Shown: one piece after another, positions 62,402-64,000 of the stretch | Layout: each line of letters starts with the position of its first letter | Numbering within the stretch: position 1 is the first letter of the stretch | From: Paenibacillus profundus | GTDB lineage: Bacteria > Bacillota > Bacilli > Paenibacillales > Paenibacillaceae | Length of the DNA stretch: 64,000 nucleotides | Assembly (NCBI RefSeq): GCF_021369635.1 | Contig: NZ_JAJNBZ010000005.1 | Location: 124,001 to 188,000 of the forward strand | Reading direction: 5' to 3' | Translations under genes and position numbers: made by a program | Notes under the pieces: model-generated | What the model saw: the letters and a program-made list of their open reading frames with translations, nothing else | Database searches by the model: none | What the model was told of the DNA's origin: nothing

Positions 62402-63046
62402 TCACTTTCTCAGTTCAAACTGCCGTTCAAAGCAGTAACGAATTAATTTCTGTTGTTCCACTTCAGAGATTTGCTCGAACTTTACCATGACCGCTACTCT
62501 TTCCTCATGAATAGGCTGGATACGAACAATCTGCCCCGTGAACGGAACGTGTTCAATTGCTCCGCTGCGAAATGAAACAGCAATCCAGCATTGCAGCAGC
62601 TGTGTCTCTCGAAGTCCCCATTTCGGATGTGTGACGAAGGACATCCCGCCTCCGCTAATATCTTCCGACAAGGCAATAAATTTCACGCCATCCATCGTGC
62701 TGATGGCTGTCTCCAGATTAGCCTGCACACGCAAATAATTGCGCCGCTGCATTCTGGTAAGCCAATGCTGCTCCGGCTTCCGAATGGACAACATACGAAT
62801 CGTGTCCTGCCGTCTTCCCGTCACAAGGGTTCGAAAGTGCCACTTCATGCCATCCTCTTGCGAGTAATAAACATCCAACTCTTCGCCTGCTGCGAACACT
62901 CCATATTTCCCCGTTTGCTCACACAAAGGAATTTCAATCCACAAATGTTCTTCATCGATTTCCGTAACTCGGGATTTATAGGTTGGGTCGCCTGCTTGCG
63001 CACGAACCGATTGCATGTACATCATATCATTTATATTAGGTAACAT
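62402..63046 (-). CDS. motI: PilZ domain protein, cyclic-di-GMP-binding flagellar regulator (YpfA/MotI type)
   Basis: This 214-residue protein has an N-terminal YcgR-like domain and a C-terminal PilZ domain. RRNYLR supplies the RxxxR motif and DISGGG the [D/N]xSxxG motif for cyclic-di-GMP. B. subtilis MotI (YpfA) inhibits the flagellar stator when bound to cyclic-di-GMP. The ATG at 63046 (MLPNIND) has GGAGGGG 5 bases upstream. It lies between ypeB and the ypfB-like gene. Confidence 0.9.
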   Translation of the reverse strand: MLPNINDMMYMQSVRAQAGDPTYKSRVTEIDEEHLWIEIPLCEQTGKYGVFAAGEELDVYYSQEDGMKWHFRTLVTGRRQDTIRMLSIRKPEQHWLTRMQRRNYLRVQANLETAISTMDGVKFIALSEDISGGGMSFVTHPKWGLRETQLLQCWIAVSFRSGAIEHVPFTGQIVRIQPIHEERVAVMVKFEQISEVEQQKLIRYCFERQFELRK

Positions 63047-63090
63047 GTGCTCCCCTCCACGCCAATTATAGCATGGGTTGTAGGAGTCCA

Positions 63091-63174
63091 AAAGAAAAAG
63101 GTGCTCCTTCTCCAACCGACTCCTTCATGCATCGCATAAAAGAATGAGGTGGAGGATAGCACCTTCACAGCTTC
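63091..63174 (-). terminator. Terminator after ypeB
   Basis: A long imperfect stem beginning AAGGTGCT and closing AGCACCTT, with an inner CTCCACC / GGTTGGAG helix, is followed by TTTCTTTT on the minus strand. It starts 14 bases past the ypeB stop. Confidence 0.75.
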
Positions 63175-63187
63175 ATATTCCGCTCAG

Positions 63188-64000
63188 TTAACTTTTTAAC
63201 ATCGGCATTTCTTCAATTTGCTCTTCTATGCCATTCTCTGCATTAATATAAACACGGTAGGCGCCACCGTTAATTTTACCGCCAAATTCATAGCACAGCA
63301 CTTCTTCCCCCAAATCATTTTTGATCAGGGACTTACGGTCGAACAGAATGTGCATGTCCGGATTCAGCATCGCACGGGCTTCCTTCATCGTTATCTTCGG
63401 CTTGCCTACTGTGCGGTCTTTATGCTCATAGATGTAATCTGTCGCCTGAAGTCCTGTTACTTCCCCGTTATCGAGCGCGACACGCACGCTTATCTGTTGA
63501 GGATATACATACACTCCGTCAATAATAGGGACCAACATCAAACTGCCCACATGATTGAATTCGTTATAACGGACCACTTCCATTGAAGGGTAGTCATTCT
63601 TCTTCAGAAATTTCTTTGCCGCTTGCTCGGCTTCAGTTATCGAGATACGTTTTGCCTTCACGGAACGGGTGTCCATATAAGACATCAGCATTCCTTGCTT
63701 CGTATAGTCCAACGAAATAGAACTGCCATCACCTTTTACGTTCGTAAACGCAGTATACGATTCATACTCCGTCCCTTTTCCGTTCACTCTTACTTGGACA
63801 GGCTCATTAGGCTTATGCTCCAAAAATTTTTCTGCTTTCGTTTTAATCTGTTCAACCGTGAGCGGCTGTCCTTTGAGCATCTTAACGGAACGCTTCGTGT
63901 ATACGCTGGCAACAGACGGACCCCAATTTAATTCAGGATATTGCCCCACTTTTTTATCGACAGTTTTAAACCCGTCAATAATTGTATTATCCATCTTTTT
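63188..64000 (-). CDS. ypeB: Spore germination protein YpeB, 3' part
   Basis: This frame runs off the right edge; about 270 C-terminal residues are present of the roughly 450 usual. The visible part contains repeated PepSY/YPEB-type modules, including TVEQIKTKAEKFL and ITEAEQAAKKFL, and ends NAENGIEEQIEEMPMLKS. In bacilli YpeB stabilises the cortex-lytic enzyme SleB, which is encoded just upstream (outside the window). Confidence 0.9.
   Translation of the reverse strand, partial: KKMDNTIIDGFKTVDKKVGQYPELNWGPSVASVYTKRSVKMLKGQPLTVEQIKTKAEKFLEHKPNEPVQVRVNGKGTEYESYTAFTNVKGDGSSISLDYTKQGMLMSYMDTRSVKAKRISITEAEQAAKKFLKKNDYPSMEVVRYNEFNHVGSLMLVPIIDGVYVYPQQISVRVALDNGEVTGLQATDYIYEHKDRTVGKPKITMKEARAMLNPDMHILFDRKSLIKNDLGEEVLCYEFGGKINGGAYRVYINAENGIEEQIEEMPMLKS

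Overview
The window is about 64 kb of chromosome from a spore-forming Firmicute, most likely Paenibacillus or a close relative. The evidence is roughly 50% G+C, strong AGGAGG ribosome binding sites, frequent TTG/GTG starts, sporulation genes (spoIVA, spoVIF-like, ypjB, yphF, ypeB), a bc-type menaquinol:cytochrome c reductase with the Bacillus-type QcrC fusion, and gene order closely matching the Bacillus subtilis ypjB-to-ypeB segment. All but one of the supported genes are on the minus strand, so transcription runs right to left. The exception is a 54-codon plus-strand gene at 45981-46145.

Layout from left to right. (1) 1-13.8 kb is a carbohydrate-use island: a GH94-type phosphorylase whose last part is frameshifted, a GH30 glycosidase and a LacI-type repressor with a 16-bp palindromic operator. 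Next to it is an ABC importer (lipoprotein, two permeases), a YesM/YesN-type two-component pair and a GH36 alpha-galactosidase. A perfect match to the CcpA cre consensus lies just before the importer. (2) 14-18.6 kb holds ypjB, ypjA, qcrC, qcrB, qcrA and ypiF. (3) 18.6-25 kb is a variable stretch: a stand-alone IDEAL-domain protein, a gamma-carbonic-anhydrase-like protein, an unknown 384-residue protein, a secreted glycoamylase-domain (GH144-like) protein, a histidine phosphatase, and an ECF sigma/anti-sigma pair. (4) 25.2-37.6 kb is the aromatic amino-acid supraoperon aroC-aroB-aroH / trpE-D-C-F-B-A / hisC-tyrA, with a second promoter, a nine-repeat TRAP-binding site and an attenuator-like terminator before trpE. 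(5) 37.7-46.5 kb holds a small gene, cheR, ndk and the menaquinone/prenyl cluster hepT-mqnA-ubiX-ubiA-menG-hepS. It continues with an unknown membrane-anchored protein, mtrB (TRAP), the small plus-strand gene and hbs (HU). (6) 46.7-50.4 kb is a sugar ABC importer inserted between hbs and spoIVA. (7) 50.6-64 kb holds spoIVA, yphF, a ferredoxin / nucleotidyltransferase-like / ferredoxin trio, yphE-like, spoVIF-like, gpsA, plsY, der, yphA-like, rpsA, plsC, cmk, ypfB-like, a PilZ protein (ypfA/motI) and the 3' part of ypeB, cut by the window edge.

How the parts work together: chorismate made through aroB/aroC goes to tryptophan (trp genes), tyrosine and phenylalanine (aroH, tyrA, hisC) and menaquinone (mqnA, the first step of the futalosine route, with ubiX/ubiA/menG and the hepS/hepT heptaprenyl synthase). 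Menaquinone feeds the Qcr complex encoded at 16-18 kb. The TRAP regulator at 45.6 kb has its presumed RNA target at 34.1 kb in the same window. The main differences from B. subtilis synteny are the embedded mqn genes, the absence of mtrA beside mtrB, the sugar transporter between hbs and spoIVA, and the replacement of the ypiA-aroE interval by the variable stretch.

I saw no rRNA, tRNA, CRISPR array, phage or insertion sequence. Small intergenic repeats with inverted ends are present at about 39.0 and 44.7-44.9 kb.
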